DNA of 64,000 nucleotides from Arhodomonas sp051195215 (GCF_051195215.1 NZ_JBNAZM010000013.1:1-64000), one strand, 5' to 3'. Positions 23,899-33,909 are shown, counted from the first letter of the stretch. Numbers and translations: made by a program. The notes: generated from the sequence alone by a model not told the origin.

Positions 23899-26625
23899 TC
23901 AGCGGTCCTGCTTGCGGAGAAGCGCGAGACTCAGTCCGGTGAGCACCGGGATGAAAAGCGTCAGCGCGAGGAAGTAGGGCGCGAGCTCGGCGAAGCCGAG
24001 GTCCTTGGTGAACACGCCCCGGCTGATCACCAGGAAGTACGTCGTGGGAAACACCGCACTGATGATCCGGCCAAGCCCTTCCAGCGAGGATACCGGGTCG
24101 GTTAGCCCGGAAAACTGCAGTGCCGGGAGCATTGTGGCCACGGCAGTGCCGGCCAGCGCGGCGATCTGGGTACGCGTGAATGCGGACATCACCAGTCCGA
24201 GGCCGGTTGTGGCGGTGACGTAGAGCAGCGCACCCACCGTCAGAGCGGCGATGCTGCCTTTGAGTGGCACGCCGAGCACGGAGACCGCGAGCGCCACCAG
24301 TGCCAGGAAGCTCACCATGCTCAAAGCGATGTACGGCAATTGCTTGCCGATGAGGAATTCGAAGCGGGTCACCGGCGTGACGTACAGGTTGGTGATCGAG
24401 CCGAGCTCCTTTTCGCGTACCACACCGACGGCCATGAGCATCGCCGGAATGAACACCAGCAGTACCGGTATTATGGCCGGCACCATGGCGTACAGGCTCT
24501 TGAAGTCCTGGTTATAGCGGTAGCGCACTTCGATGTCCGCTGGCAGCAGCTGCGGGACGATGCCGCGGGTGCGCACGCTGAGATCGGCCAGATAGGCGAG
24601 ATTGGCGGCTTCGATGTAGCCGCGAATCGTCTCGCCGCGGAAGGGCATGGCGCCGTCGACCCACACGCCGATTTCGACTGGGCGTCCGCGTTTGAGCCCG
24701 CGGCCGAACCCGGGAGGAATTTCGATCGCCATCCCCAACTCCCCGCTTGCCATGCGGCGGTCCAGCGCCGTGGAGTCAGCAATGGGGCCGCGTTCGTCGA
24801 AGTAGCGCGACCCGGCGAGGTATTCGGAGTAGTCACGGCTGGCCGGAGTTCGGTCGCGGTCGAGTACGGCAAACGTCAGCTCGTCGACATCCAGCGTGAG
24901 TCCGTAGCCGAGGATGAACATCAGCATCACGGACCCGGCCAGCGCGAACGTCAGCCGGATGGGGTCGCGCACCACCTCCAGGGCCTCGCGGTAAGCGTAG
25001 GCGAGCAGCCGCCGTAAACGCCGTCGGCCGACGCTGTCCGGCAGGGGGGCGGGCTCCGGGAGGTCGTTCTCGGCATGCGTGCTGTGGGTATCGTCCCCGG
25101 TGGCCTCCTCCAGATGCGCGATGAAGGCTTCTTCCAGCGTGCCTGCCTCACGCCCGGCACGAATGGCCGCCGGGGTATCGGTGACCAGCACCCGGCCCGC
25201 GTGCATCAGTGAGATACGGTCGCAGCGCTCTGCCTCGTTCATGAAGTGGGTGGAGATGAAGATCGTCACGCCGTGATGGCGGGAGAGATCGGTCAGTATC
25301 GCCCAGAAGCGTGCCCGCGCCACTGGGTCCACGCCGGAGGTGGGTTCGTCGAGGATCAGCATCTCCGGGTCGTGGACGACGGCCACTGCCAGGGACAATC
25401 GCTGGCGCATGCCCAGTGGCAGATCCGCGGCCAGCTGCTCGGCATGGGTGGCGAGATCGAAGCGCTCGAGCAGCTCCGTGGTGCGTGCGTCTATGCGGTG
25501 ACTGTCCAGGTGGAACAGCCGGGCGTGGAGCACGAGGTTCTGGCGCACCGTGAGCTCCGCGTACAGCGAGAACCCCTGCGACATGTAGCCCACCCGGCGG
25601 CGCATGGCCATGCCCTGGTTCAGGGGCTCGCCCAGCAGCCAGGCTCGTCCGGCGCTGGGCGGGAGCAGGCCGGTGAGCATCTTCATGGTGGTGGTCTTGC
25701 CGCACCCGTTGGAGCCGAGGAATCCGAAGATCTCGCCGCGACGCACGTCCAGGCTGACGTCGTCGACCGCAGTGAAGTCTCCGAAGCGGCGGGTGAGTCC
25801 CTTGGCAGTGATCACCGGATCGCCGCCGAGTGGGGCCTCTTCGGCGTGTGCGGCGTCTACGTCGATATCGGATGACTGGGGCAGCAGTCCCGCGAACGCC
25901 GCTTCCAGGGTCCGCGTACCGGTACGGCGCTTGAGCTGGCCTGGTGAACCCGTGTCGAGTACTTCGCCGGTGTTCATGGCCAGCAGGTGGTCGAAGTGTT
26001 CGGCTTCCTCCATGTACGCAGTGGCTACGACCACGCTCATGGCCTCGCGGCGTTGACGGATACGCGCGATGAGTTCCCAGAACTGGCGACGGGAGAGGGG
26101 GTCCACGCCGGTGGTGGGCTCGTCGAGGATGAGCAGATCCGGGTCATGGATGAGTGCGCAACACAGCCCGAGCTTCTGCTTCATGCCCCCGGAAAGCTTG
26201 CCGGCGGGCCGGTCGCGGAAGGGGGTGAGGCCAGTGCTCGCGAGCAGCTCGGCGATGCGCCGGCTGCGTTGCGCACGGGCGAGCCCGAACAGGCGCCCGA
26301 AGAAGTCCACGTTCTCGGCGACGGACAGCGTCGCGTAGAGATTGCGCCCCAGCCCCTGGGGCATGTAAGCGATGCGCGGCGAAACGTGCCGGCGGAAACC
26401 GGCGTCACCCATGTTGCCGCCGAGCACCGTCACTGCGCCTGACTGTATCGCACGGGCGCCGGCGATCAATGCGAGGAGGGTGGACTTGCCCACACCGTCT
26501 GGGCCAAGCAGGCCGGTCATTACGCCGGCGGGAATCGTCACGTCGATACCGCGAAGCGCCTCGGTGGCGCCATAGCGGTGGGAGACGGAGGTCAGCGTTG
26601 CGACGGGAGTGTGCTGTGCGTTCAT
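23899..26625 (-). CDS. rbbA: RbbA-type fused ABC transporter (two ATPases plus ABC-2 permease)
   Basis: A 908-residue protein of the same architecture and length as E. coli RbbA. ATPase 1 (about 8-240) has LLGPDGVGKST, LSGGMKQKLG and LLILDEPTTGVDP. ATPase 2 (about 275-500) has LGSNGCGKTT, a degenerate signature (LPLGMRQRLSLA) and MLILDEPTSGVDP. The rest is a permease with one helix near 555 and five to six after 730. RbbA was described as ribosome-associated in E. coli, but the neighbouring HlyD and permease genes argue for export. It overlaps yhiI by ATGA. Confidence 0.94.
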   Translation of the reverse strand: MNAQHTPVATLTSVSHRYGATEALRGIDVTIPAGVMTGLLGPDGVGKSTLLALIAGARAIQSGAVTVLGGNMGDAGFRRHVSPRIAYMPQGLGRNLYATLSVAENVDFFGRLFGLARAQRSRRIAELLASTGLTPFRDRPAGKLSGGMKQKLGLCCALIHDPDLLILDEPTTGVDPLSRRQFWELIARIRQRREAMSVVVATAYMEEAEHFDHLLAMNTGEVLDTGSPGQLKRRTGTRTLEAAFAGLLPQSSDIDVDAAHAEEAPLGGDPVITAKGLTRRFGDFTAVDDVSLDVRRGEIFGFLGSNGCGKTTTMKMLTGLLPPSAGRAWLLGEPLNQGMAMRRRVGYMSQGFSLYAELTVRQNLVLHARLFHLDSHRIDARTTELLERFDLATHAEQLAADLPLGMRQRLSLAVAVVHDPEMLILDEPTSGVDPVARARFWAILTDLSRHHGVTIFISTHFMNEAERCDRISLMHAGRVLVTDTPAAIRAGREAGTLEEAFIAHLEEATGDDTHSTHAENDLPEPAPLPDSVGRRRLRRLLAYAYREALEVVRDPIRLTFALAGSVMLMFILGYGLTLDVDELTFAVLDRDRTPASRDYSEYLAGSRYFDERGPIADSTALDRRMASGELGMAIEIPPGFGRGLKRGRPVEIGVWVDGAMPFRGETIRGYIEAANLAYLADLSVRTRGIVPQLLPADIEVRYRYNQDFKSLYAMVPAIIPVLLVFIPAMLMAVGVVREKELGSITNLYVTPVTRFEFLIGKQLPYIALSMVSFLALVALAVSVLGVPLKGSIAALTVGALLYVTATTGLGLVMSAFTRTQIAALAGTAVATMLPALQFSGLTDPVSSLEGLGRIISAVFPTTYFLVISRGVFTKDLGFAELAPYFLALTLFIPVLTGLSLALLRKQDR

Positions 26626-27605
26626 TGCGGCAGCCGGACGGCGAGCGTCTCGGGCCAGGGCGCCTCGGCGTCGAGCTTCACATAAGCGACCCCGGGCAGT
26701 CCGGTTTTGACTGTCTCGATGTGCTCGCGCAGAAGCGTCGGGTCGATGCGGACCTTGACCCGGAACATCAGCTTGGTCCGTTCGGCCTGCGTTTCCACCG
26801 CCTTGGGCGTGAACTGCGCCTGCGGTGCGACGAACGAGACCGTCGCGGGAATCGTGTATTCCGGGATGGCGTCCAGGACAATGCGGGCTTCGGAGCCCAC
26901 GCGCACGCGTCCGGCCTCGGCCGTGGGCAGGAATATGGTCATATAGACATCGGTGAGATCGAGCAGCGTGACCACCTTGCCCCCGGCGCCGAGTACTTCA
27001 CCCGGCTCGGCGAGCCGGTAAAGGATCCGTCCGCCCACCGGGGCGGTGAGCGTGCTGTCGTCGATTTCGGTGCCGAGCCGCGCGAGACGCGCTTCGGCAG
27101 CCTCGATGCCGGCGGTCGCCTGGGAAACCTGAACCCGTGCCGCCTCCAGGGCGGCTTGCGCGGAGAGCTTGGCGGTGCGGGCCTGGTCGACCCGTTCCCG
27201 GGAGACGTTGCCATCACGTACGAGCTTCTCCACCCGCTCGAGCTCGGTGTTCGCGTAGTCCAGCTTGCTGCGGCGCTCGGCGACGATGGCCTGCGCGTAG
27301 GCCTTCTCGTGGCGGCTGGCGCGGGCACCGGCTTCAGCCTCGCGCAGCTGCGCATTAAGGTCGTCGGTATCCATGCGCGCGAGCACTTGCCCGGCATCGA
27401 CCATGTCTCCCTCTTCAACGAGCACGGCATTCAGGCGCGCGGCGCGCTTGGTGGCAATGTCGTACTCGGTTGCCTCGATGCGTCCGTTGCCCGCGGCAAC
27501 GGTGTCGGGAAGTCCCGTATCCCGCATCTCCAGCCATAGCCAGCCGCCACCCATTATGACCACCATTGCGATGATCGCACCCAAAACCCTGGAGCCGATT
27601 GTCAT
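26622..27605 (-). CDS. yhiI: HlyD-family periplasmic adaptor of the RbbA-YhhJ system
   Basis: A 327-residue membrane-fusion protein: N-terminal anchor helix (about 5-22), biotinyl-lipoyl-like half domains (ATKRAARLNAVLVEEGDMV and TAPVGGRILYRLAEPGEVL), an alpha-helical coiled-coil hairpin (about 85-180) and a beta-barrel C-terminal part. It would link the inner-membrane ABC unit to an outer-membrane channel. The ATG at 27605 has a GGAGAGG leader; upstream ATGs (27659, 27668) lack one. First gene of the operon, with an FNR/Anr-type box upstream. Confidence 0.92.
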   Translation of the reverse strand: MTIGSRVLGAIIAMVVIMGGGWLWLEMRDTGLPDTVAAGNGRIEATEYDIATKRAARLNAVLVEEGDMVDAGQVLARMDTDDLNAQLREAEAGARASRHEKAYAQAIVAERRSKLDYANTELERVEKLVRDGNVSRERVDQARTAKLSAQAALEAARVQVSQATAGIEAAEARLARLGTEIDDSTLTAPVGGRILYRLAEPGEVLGAGGKVVTLLDLTDVYMTIFLPTAEAGRVRVGSEARIVLDAIPEYTIPATVSFVAPQAQFTPKAVETQAERTKLMFRVKVRIDPTLLREHIETVKTGLPGVAYVKLDAEAPWPETLAVRLPQ

Positions 27606-27983
27606 TCGTGCCTCTCCGTGCAGCGCGAGCGGGTGAGCCGCTTCCGGGGCGCCGATCATGGCTGACACCCGGGTGAGCTAGTCGAGCATCGTAGCGGTAG
27701 ATGACAACCGAAATGTTGCTTTGCATCAATTTGGGTGCGAAACCGCATCGAGAGAAAAAAGAGCAACGCACGCTGCGCCGAGGCGAGCGCTTCAGGCGTC
27801 GGGCAGTGAGGGAGGTCGGTGTCTCGATGCAGCGGTGGCCACTGCCAGGCGGCCACACAGGTTGCGATTCCCCGGTATGCCAGCGATGATCCGGCCTACT
27901 GCGCAACCGCTGCCGGTACCGTGTGCCGGTGTCCGGTGTGTGGCCGCATTGTTGCGGATCCGGTTTCAGATTGTGGGTGAGCC
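27606..27983. other. Divergent control region between yhiI operon and lacI-type regulator
   Basis: 378 bp with no gene. It contains the FNR-type box at 27716-27729. The AT-rich stretch 27700-27775 probably holds the operon promoter. I see no operator resembling that at 37499-37516. Confidence 0.5.
27716..27729. promoter_or_regulatory. FNR/Anr-type box upstream of the yhiI-rbbA-yhhJ operon
   Basis: TTGCTTTGCATCAA matches the FNR/Anr consensus TTGATNNNNATCAA with a single mismatch. It is centred about 117 bp before the yhiI ATG, leaving room for a promoter activated from -41. A nearly identical 14-mer precedes phaC at 37697-37710, with the same mismatch. Confidence 0.5.
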
Positions 27984-28982
27984 ATGGCACGGCACGGCAA
28001 GGTGACCATAACCGACATCGCCAGACACGTGGGATTGACCAACATGACGGTGTCGCGGGCCCTGAACAGGCCGGAGAAGGTCAAGCCGGAAACACGGGAG
28101 AGGATTCTGGCTGCGGCGCGGGAGCTGGGATATGTCCCCAATGCCTTTGCCAGCCAGCTCAGGAGTCGCGACAACCGCCTGATCGGCCTGGTCACCGCCA
28201 GTGTGGACAACCCTTTCTACACCGAAGTGATCAAGGCGATTTCCCGGGAAGCGAAGAAGCAGAATTACACCATCATGCTCATCGACACGGATGGCTCGCC
28301 GGCGCTCGAGGAAGTGGCGATCGAGACGCTGCTGAGCTATCAGGTCGCCGGCATCATCCTCTCACCCGTGTCGGACGATACCGGATACCGACCGGCCTAC
28401 CTGGACCGTCTGCGTGCGACCAGGGTGCCGGTGGTGATGCTCGACCGCACGCTGAGCGTGAGCGACTACAGCCGTGTCGTACTCGACAATCACCGTGCCG
28501 GGCGATTGCTGGGCGAATTGCTGGTGGCGAAAGGGGTCCGGAATGTGCTGGCATTGACCGGGCCGCAGGGCTCACAGATCACGCAACGTCGACTGGCAGG
28601 TCTCGAGGGCGCCTACGATGCCGCGGGCGCCTCGCTGACGCTGGAGCAATGCCCCGGCGATTACACCCTCGAACCGGCGTTTCGGGACATGACCGACTAT
28701 CTGCGCGAGGGGGAGCGTCCCGAGGCCGTCTTCGGATTCAATCAGCTGATCACGCTCGGGGCCATGCGAGCCCTGCACGATGCCGGTGTCCCGCGCGAGG
28801 ACGTGATGGTCGTGGGCATCGATCGCCTGCCGTACGCGGACATTTTCGACGTGATGGTGCCGTGTGCCGCGCACGACACCTACCGGGCCGGTCAGGAGGC
28901 CATGCAGTTGCTGTTCGAGCGCATCGAGGACCCGAACGCCGCCACACGCGAGGTCGTGATCTCCGCCACGCTTGTCCAGTAG
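27984..28982 (+). CDS. LacI/GalR-family transcriptional regulator
   Basis: A 332-residue repressor with an N-terminal helix-turn-helix and hinge (ITDIARHVGLTNMTVSRALN) and a periplasmic-binding-protein-like effector domain (from about residue 64, LIGLVTASVDNPFY). It is convergent with the sugar-alcohol operon at 29031-37443 and is the obvious candidate regulator, acting at the LacI-type operator at 37499-37516. The ligand is probably the imported polyol or a pathway intermediate (inference). Confidence 0.93.
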   Translation: MARHGKVTITDIARHVGLTNMTVSRALNRPEKVKPETRERILAAARELGYVPNAFASQLRSRDNRLIGLVTASVDNPFYTEVIKAISREAKKQNYTIMLIDTDGSPALEEVAIETLLSYQVAGIILSPVSDDTGYRPAYLDRLRATRVPVVMLDRTLSVSDYSRVVLDNHRAGRLLGELLVAKGVRNVLALTGPQGSQITQRRLAGLEGAYDAAGASLTLEQCPGDYTLEPAFRDMTDYLREGERPEAVFGFNQLITLGAMRALHDAGVPREDVMVVGIDRLPYADIFDVMVPCAAHDTYRAGQEAMQLLFERIEDPNAATREVVISATLVQ

Positions 28983-28984
28983 AC

Positions 28985-28999
28985 CCGGCGTCGCGCCGG
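28985..28999. terminator. Possible hairpin between convergent genes
   Basis: CCGGCG-TCG-CGCCGG is a perfect 6-bp GC stem with a 3-base loop directly after the regulator stop codon and before the convergent xylB stop. No T-tract follows, so it is only a candidate terminator. Confidence 0.35.
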
Positions 29000-29030
29000 T
29001 CCGGCATGACAGGCTCCGGGACGCTTGGAT

Positions 29031-30518
29031 TCAGACCGGTATGCCGTGGCGGTCGGCCAGCGTCTGGCGAAAACGGCCGTAGACCTCGTGATAGGTGGCG
29101 ACGTGCTCCGGATGGGGCGCAGCCCGTGAGGTCTCGTCCAAGGCCACCAGGCGTGAGCAGATGTCTTCGAGCGTCGTAGCGGGGGACAGGTCGCACCACG
29201 CCGCCTGCAGCGCCGCGCCCAGGGCGGCGGCATCGGTGATCGTGGGGCAGACCACCGGCGTCGCGGTTATGTCGGCGACCATTTGCCGCCACACCGGGCT
29301 TCTGGCTCCCCCACCGATGAGACGGATTTCGCTGGCGTCCGCGGCGAGATCACCGAGCAGCTCGAGCCCGTAACGCATGCCGAAGGTGGCGCTTTCGGCG
29401 ACCGCCCTGCACAGGTTGGCCTGGGTGGTGTTGGCGCTGGTCAGCCCCAGAAAGCTGGCCGAGGCATGGGGCAGCGCCGGAACGCGTTCGCCGTTGAAGA
29501 ACGGGAGCACCGTGATCCCTTCCGCTCCCACCGGGGCGCTCGCCATGCGGTCATTGAAGCTCGTCAGGTCGAGTCCGAACAGCTCGCGTAGCCGGTTGGT
29601 CGCCGAGGTGACGTTCATGGTGCAGATCAGCGGCAGCCAGCCGCCGCTGCTGGCGCAGAAGTTGGCGACCATGGCGCTGTCGGCGACCACCGGCTCGGCC
29701 GAGTAGGCACACACGGTGCCCGAGGTGCCAAGGCTCACGGTCACGAGCCCCGGGGCGATGTTGCCGGTTCCGATGGCCCCCAGCATGTTGTCGCCACCAC
29801 CGCTTGCGACCCTCACGTCATCGGTCAGTCCCAGCTCGCGGGCCAGGGCCGGGCGTACCGTTCCTGCCGGTTCGTGGGCTTCGACCAGGCGTGGGAGCAC
29901 CCTGTCCGGATCGAGCTCCGGGGCGATCACGGTGAGCACATCCTCGCGCCAGCAGCGGCGACGGGTGTCGAAGTAGCCGGTGCCGGAGGCGTCGCCCGCC
30001 TCGGCGACGCGCTCGCCGGTCAAATAGAAATTGAGGTAGTCGTGGGGGAGCAACAGGCTGTCGATGCGTCGGTAGGCTTCCGGGTGGACGTCGCGCAGCC
30101 ACGCCAGCTTGGAGGCGGTGTAACCGGTCTGCAGGACCAGTCCCAGTTTGTCCAGGCAGCCCGCCTCGCCACCGAGGCGCTCGACCAGGGCGTCGTTGTG
30201 AGCCGCCGTTTCGGTATCGCACCAGAGCTTGGCGGGATGCACCGGCTCGCCCCGGGCATCCAGGGCGACCAGGCCGTGCTGCTGCCCGGAGACGCCGATG
30301 GCGCGGATTGCATCCGGGGTGATGCCGGCGTCGTCCACGGCATCGGCGAAGGCGCTGCGAAAGGCCGCCACCCAGTCCGCCGGGTGCTGCTCGCGGCGGC
30401 CTTTGTCGCCCTCCACCAAGTGGTGCGGTCGGCTTGCCTCGCCAAGGATTCGCGCCCTGTCGAGGTCGATTACCACCACCTTGGTACCCTGCGTGCCACA
30501 GTCGATCCCCAGGTACAT
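29031..30518 (-). CDS. xylB: Xylulokinase
   Basis: A 495-residue FGGY-family sugar kinase. The N-terminal MYLGIDCGTQGTKVVVID phosphate loop, GVSGQQHGLVALD, the SLGTSGTV ATP motif and the C-terminal IRLIGGGARSPVW motif match XylB closely. It phosphorylates D-xylulose to D-xylulose 5-phosphate for the pentose phosphate pathway. The ATG at 30518 begins the conserved first strand; a longer frame upstream overlaps the SDR gene. Last gene of the polyol operon. Confidence 0.92.
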   Translation of the reverse strand: MYLGIDCGTQGTKVVVIDLDRARILGEASRPHHLVEGDKGRREQHPADWVAAFRSAFADAVDDAGITPDAIRAIGVSGQQHGLVALDARGEPVHPAKLWCDTETAAHNDALVERLGGEAGCLDKLGLVLQTGYTASKLAWLRDVHPEAYRRIDSLLLPHDYLNFYLTGERVAEAGDASGTGYFDTRRRCWREDVLTVIAPELDPDRVLPRLVEAHEPAGTVRPALARELGLTDDVRVASGGGDNMLGAIGTGNIAPGLVTVSLGTSGTVCAYSAEPVVADSAMVANFCASSGGWLPLICTMNVTSATNRLRELFGLDLTSFNDRMASAPVGAEGITVLPFFNGERVPALPHASASFLGLTSANTTQANLCRAVAESATFGMRYGLELLGDLAADASEIRLIGGGARSPVWRQMVADITATPVVCPTITDAAALGAALQAAWCDLSPATTLEDICSRLVALDETSRAAPHPEHVATYHEVYGRFRQTLADRHGIPV

Positions 30519-30541
30519 GGCGTGTCCCTCGTCGTATCGGG

Positions 30542-31273
30542 TCAGTGAGCGGTGTAGCCGCCGTCGATCGGCAGGCACGTTCCGCTGATCATGGAAGCGG
30601 CCGGGCTCAGCAGAAAAGCGACCGGCAGCGCGACTTCCCGCGGCGCGGCGAAGCGCCCCAGGGGAATCGCGGCCAGCATGGGGTCCCGTTTGGCGGGATC
30701 CGACCAGGCGCGTTCGGCCATGGGGGTCAGGGTCACGGTGGGATTGACGCTGTTGACGCGGATCCCCTTGGGGCCGAGCTCGAGGCATAGTACACGTGTC
30801 ATTGCGTCCATGGCGGCTTTCGAGGCGCAATAGCCCAGGTGGTCCGCCAGTGCCACCATGCTCGCCTGGCTGGAGACGTTGACGATGCTGCCCTGGCGGG
30901 CGTGTGTGAGCATGTTGGCGGCGGCTTCCCGCGCCACGACCGCGGCCGCCCGAGTATTCGTGGTCATCTGGGCATCGAGGTCGTCGGCGCGGGCCTCGAG
31001 GGCGGGCGCGAGTCTGGAAATACCGGCGCAGTTGACCAGCCCGTCGAGGGCGGGCATGTCGGCGAAGGCCTCGGCGACGGCCGACTCGTCCGTGATGTCG
31101 AGCGCTACGGCGCGCACGCTCAGCTCCTGCTCAAGCGCGGCGAGCTGCTCGCGGTTACGGCCGAAGAGCACCAGCTCGGCGCCGAGCTCGGCGAGGGAGC
31201 GGGCGATATCCAGCCCGATGCCGCTGGTCGCGCCCGTGACGAGTATGCGTTTGTCGTGAAGGTCGAAGTCCAT
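30542..31273 (-). CDS. SDR-family dehydrogenase resembling L-xylulose reductase
   Basis: A 243-residue classical short-chain dehydrogenase: cofactor motif TGATSGIG (about 14-21), NCAG, and the catalytic Ser/Tyr/Lys in VSSQASMVALADHLGYCASK. The VNPTVTLTPM and WSDPAKRDPMLAAIPLGRFA segments strongly recall dicarbonyl/L-xylulose reductases, which interconvert xylitol and L-xylulose. Its place between two FGGY kinases supports a pentitol or ketopentose role. Direction and cofactor are not certain. Confidence 0.88.
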   Translation of the reverse strand: MDFDLHDKRILVTGATSGIGLDIARSLAELGAELVLFGRNREQLAALEQELSVRAVALDITDESAVAEAFADMPALDGLVNCAGISRLAPALEARADDLDAQMTTNTRAAAVVAREAAANMLTHARQGSIVNVSSQASMVALADHLGYCASKAAMDAMTRVLCLELGPKGIRVNSVNPTVTLTPMAERAWSDPAKRDPMLAAIPLGRFAAPREVALPVAFLLSPAASMISGTCLPIDGGYTAH

Positions 31274-31285
31274 CGGGGCCCCCGG

Positions 31286-32821
31286 TCATGCTGAGCGTAT
31301 TGCATTGAGCCGGTGCATCACCGGTCTGAGCGTCGGGTAGAGCTGGCGGTACAGCTCGAAAAGCTCGTCGTATTGACGCGATGCCTCGTCGGTGGGCTCG
31401 GCACGCTTGAGCAGGGTGCCATGCCGCAGGGGGGCGTCGGGATCCAGCAGGCCGGTGCATTGGCCGGCGAGCAGGGCGGCACCCAGCGCCGCTTCCACGT
31501 TCTCCTGGTAGGTGTGAACCGGCATGCGTGTCACGTCGGCGATGATCTGCATCCACAGATCGGACCGGGCGGCACCGCCCACGACGATGAGGCCGGGGTC
31601 GAGTGTGACCCCCTGGCGCGTTCCCGCTTCCATGTTGTGCCGCAGCGCCAGGGCTACGCCTTCCAGAACGGCGCGGTAGAGATGGTGGCGGCCATGATAC
31701 AGGCTCACGCCGAAGAAGCCGCCACTGGCGTGCGCATCCCATACGGGGCTTCGTTCCCCCATCAGGTACGGCAGAAAGAGCAGGCCGTCGGCGCCCGGGG
31801 CCAGCTCGCGGGCGGTTGATTCGAGATGGTCGAAGACGTTGCCGTCATCATTGGCGTCCCGCGTATCCCCGCCGCAGACGGTATCGACGAACCAGCTGAC
31901 CGACGCGCCCGCGGTCAACGCGCCCCCGAAGGTGTAGAGATCGCGTGCGCTATTGAGCACATGGGGCATGCTGATCAGTCCCTGATCGGCATCGACCCGC
32001 TGGTTGATCACGCCCCAGCACATGCTGGTTCCGATCATGGCGACATGGTTGCCGGGTTCGGTAGCGCCTGCCGCCAGTGTCGCCATGGCCGCGTCGACAC
32101 CGCCAGCGACTATGGGAATGCCGCCGGGCAGCCCCAGTGAGTCGGCCTGCGCCGGCAGCAGATCGCCCACGCGGGCGCCCGAATCGACCAGCCCTGCAGG
32201 CAACCTGTCGCCATCGAGCCCGAGCGCGTCGATCATCTCCGCCGACCATTCCCGCGCCTGCAGGTCGTAGATGCCGCCGATATTGCCGGCGGAGCAGTGG
32301 TCAATAGCGATTTCGCCGCTGAGCAGGTAGTTGACGTAGCTGTTGGGCGGCAACAAGTAGCGGGTACGCGCCCAGACTGCCGGGCACTCGTCCCTGAGCC
32401 ACATCATTTTGGTGAACCCGTAGTAGCTGTCCACTGCGTTGCCGGTCACCGCCTGCAGGCGCCCGAGATCGATGTGCTCCCTGACCCATTGGACCTGGGC
32501 CTCGGCGCGCCGGTCCATCCAGATCAGGCAGGGATACACGGGACGGATATCCGCGTCGACCGGTATGCCCGAGCCGCCGTACAGGCTGCTGACGCACAGT
32601 GCCCTGACCGAGTCGGGGTCCACGTCAGAGGCGGCCAGGCAGGCGCGGATGCAGGTCTGCACCGCTTCCCACCAGACCTGCGGCCACTGCTCGGCCCACA
32701 GGGGCCTGGGCGTGTCGACGCGGTACCCGTGGCTGTGCTGCGCCAGAATCCGGCCATCGCGGTCGACCACCAGAGCTTTCGTACTCTGGGTGCCTATGTC
32801 GATACCGATGACAGTATCCAT
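31286..32821 (-). CDS. FGGY-family carbohydrate kinase
   Basis: A 511-residue kinase with GIDIGTQSTKALVVD at the N-terminus, a MIGTSMCWG ATP motif and IVVGGAARSDLWMQII near the C-terminus. It is not a second copy of the downstream XylB: the catalytic-domain insertion SLYGGSGIPVDADIRPVYPCLIW is different and longer. The substrate could be a ketopentose or ketotetrose made by the adjacent dehydrogenases. The ATG at 32821 is preferred because the upstream ATG at 32836 sits on its own GAGGG leader. Confidence 0.85.
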   Translation of the reverse strand: MDTVIGIDIGTQSTKALVVDRDGRILAQHSHGYRVDTPRPLWAEQWPQVWWEAVQTCIRACLAASDVDPDSVRALCVSSLYGGSGIPVDADIRPVYPCLIWMDRRAEAQVQWVREHIDLGRLQAVTGNAVDSYYGFTKMMWLRDECPAVWARTRYLLPPNSYVNYLLSGEIAIDHCSAGNIGGIYDLQAREWSAEMIDALGLDGDRLPAGLVDSGARVGDLLPAQADSLGLPGGIPIVAGGVDAAMATLAAGATEPGNHVAMIGTSMCWGVINQRVDADQGLISMPHVLNSARDLYTFGGALTAGASVSWFVDTVCGGDTRDANDDGNVFDHLESTARELAPGADGLLFLPYLMGERSPVWDAHASGGFFGVSLYHGRHHLYRAVLEGVALALRHNMEAGTRQGVTLDPGLIVVGGAARSDLWMQIIADVTRMPVHTYQENVEAALGAALLAGQCTGLLDPDAPLRHGTLLKRAEPTDEASRQYDELFELYRQLYPTLRPVMHRLNAIRSA

Positions 32822-32832
32822 GCTGGCATCCC

Positions 32833-33909
32833 TCACGGCTTGAGGACGACTTTGATGGAGTCGGTGGAGTCGGCGAGGTCGAAGCCGTGGCCGAAGTCCT
32901 CGAGGGGTAGCCGGTGAGTGACGATGCCTTTCGAGGTGATCAGACCGCGGGCGAACAGGTCGATGGCGACCGGGTACGTGTACGGGGCGAGGTGGGCGCC
33001 GCGGACGTCCAGCTCTTTACGGTCGCCGATGATGGACCAGTCGACGCTGGTTTCCTTGCCGAACACGCTGAACTCGACGAAACGTCCCAGCTTGCGGATG
33101 ACCTCCAGGCCCTGGGTGACGCCGGCCGGTGCGCCAGTGGCTTCGATGTAGACATCGCAGCCGTAGCCGTCGGTTACGGCTTTGACTTCGGCGTTGACGT
33201 CGTCACGGGCCGGGTTCAGGACCATGTCCGCACCGAACCGTCTGGCGAGCTCCAGGCGTTCGTCGACCATGTCGACGACGACGAGCTTGCGCGGTGTCTT
33301 GAGATGAGCCACCTGCACCATGGCGAGCCCGATGGCGCCCGCCCCGGCGATGACCACCACGTCGTCGAGCTGGATGTCGCCACGGTTGACCGCGTGGATG
33401 CCGCAGGACATGGGCTCGATGAAGGCGGCGTCGTCGTCGCTGACGGTCTCCGGGATGCGGTGGACGCGGCACTGGGACGAGACTTTCAGGTATTCGGCCA
33501 TGCCGCCGTCGGCGACGATGCGCTGGAAGCCGAAGATGTTGTGCACCTCGCACATCCAGTAGCTGCCGGACGTGCAGTAGCGACACTTGCCGCAAGGTAC
33601 GATCTGCTCGGCGATGGCGCGCTCCCCCAGGCCGATGCCGAAGTGCTCTCCCGCGCCTTCGCCGAGCTCGACGACCTCGCCGAAAAACTCATGGCCGGCG
33701 ACGACAGGGGCCTTGACCCACGGCTCGTCGCCGTCCCAGAACATTCGGGCGCCGGAGCGGCACTTACAGTCGCTCGCACAGATGCCGCAGGCCACGATTT
33801 TCAGGATCAGCTCGTTGGGCCCGACCCTTGGCACTTCGCGTTGCTCCAGGCGGTAGTCGTAGGGGCCGTGGCAGACTACGGCATTCATCGGGGTACGGGT
33901 CTGTGTCAT
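32833..33909 (-). CDS. Zinc-dependent MDR alcohol dehydrogenase, polyol (threitol/erythritol or pentitol) type
   Basis: A 358-residue medium-chain dehydrogenase. Catalytic zinc ligands are in CGICASDCK and GHEF. Structural zinc cysteines appear in CGKCRYC with further Cys in the next turn, and the NAD fold has GAGAIGLAMVQ. The MFWDG...WVKAPVVAGHEF and QIVPCGKCRYC...YWMCEVHNIFGFQR segments resemble dehydrogenases annotated for erythritol/L-threitol. It would oxidise the imported sugar alcohol to a ketose. First enzyme gene after the transporter genes, 56 bp from the permease. Confidence 0.88.
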   Translation of the reverse strand: MTQTRTPMNAVVCHGPYDYRLEQREVPRVGPNELILKIVACGICASDCKCRSGARMFWDGDEPWVKAPVVAGHEFFGEVVELGEGAGEHFGIGLGERAIAEQIVPCGKCRYCTSGSYWMCEVHNIFGFQRIVADGGMAEYLKVSSQCRVHRIPETVSDDDAAFIEPMSCGIHAVNRGDIQLDDVVVIAGAGAIGLAMVQVAHLKTPRKLVVVDMVDERLELARRFGADMVLNPARDDVNAEVKAVTDGYGCDVYIEATGAPAGVTQGLEVIRKLGRFVEFSVFGKETSVDWSIIGDRKELDVRGAHLAPYTYPVAIDLFARGLITSKGIVTHRLPLEDFGHGFDLADSTDSIKVVLKP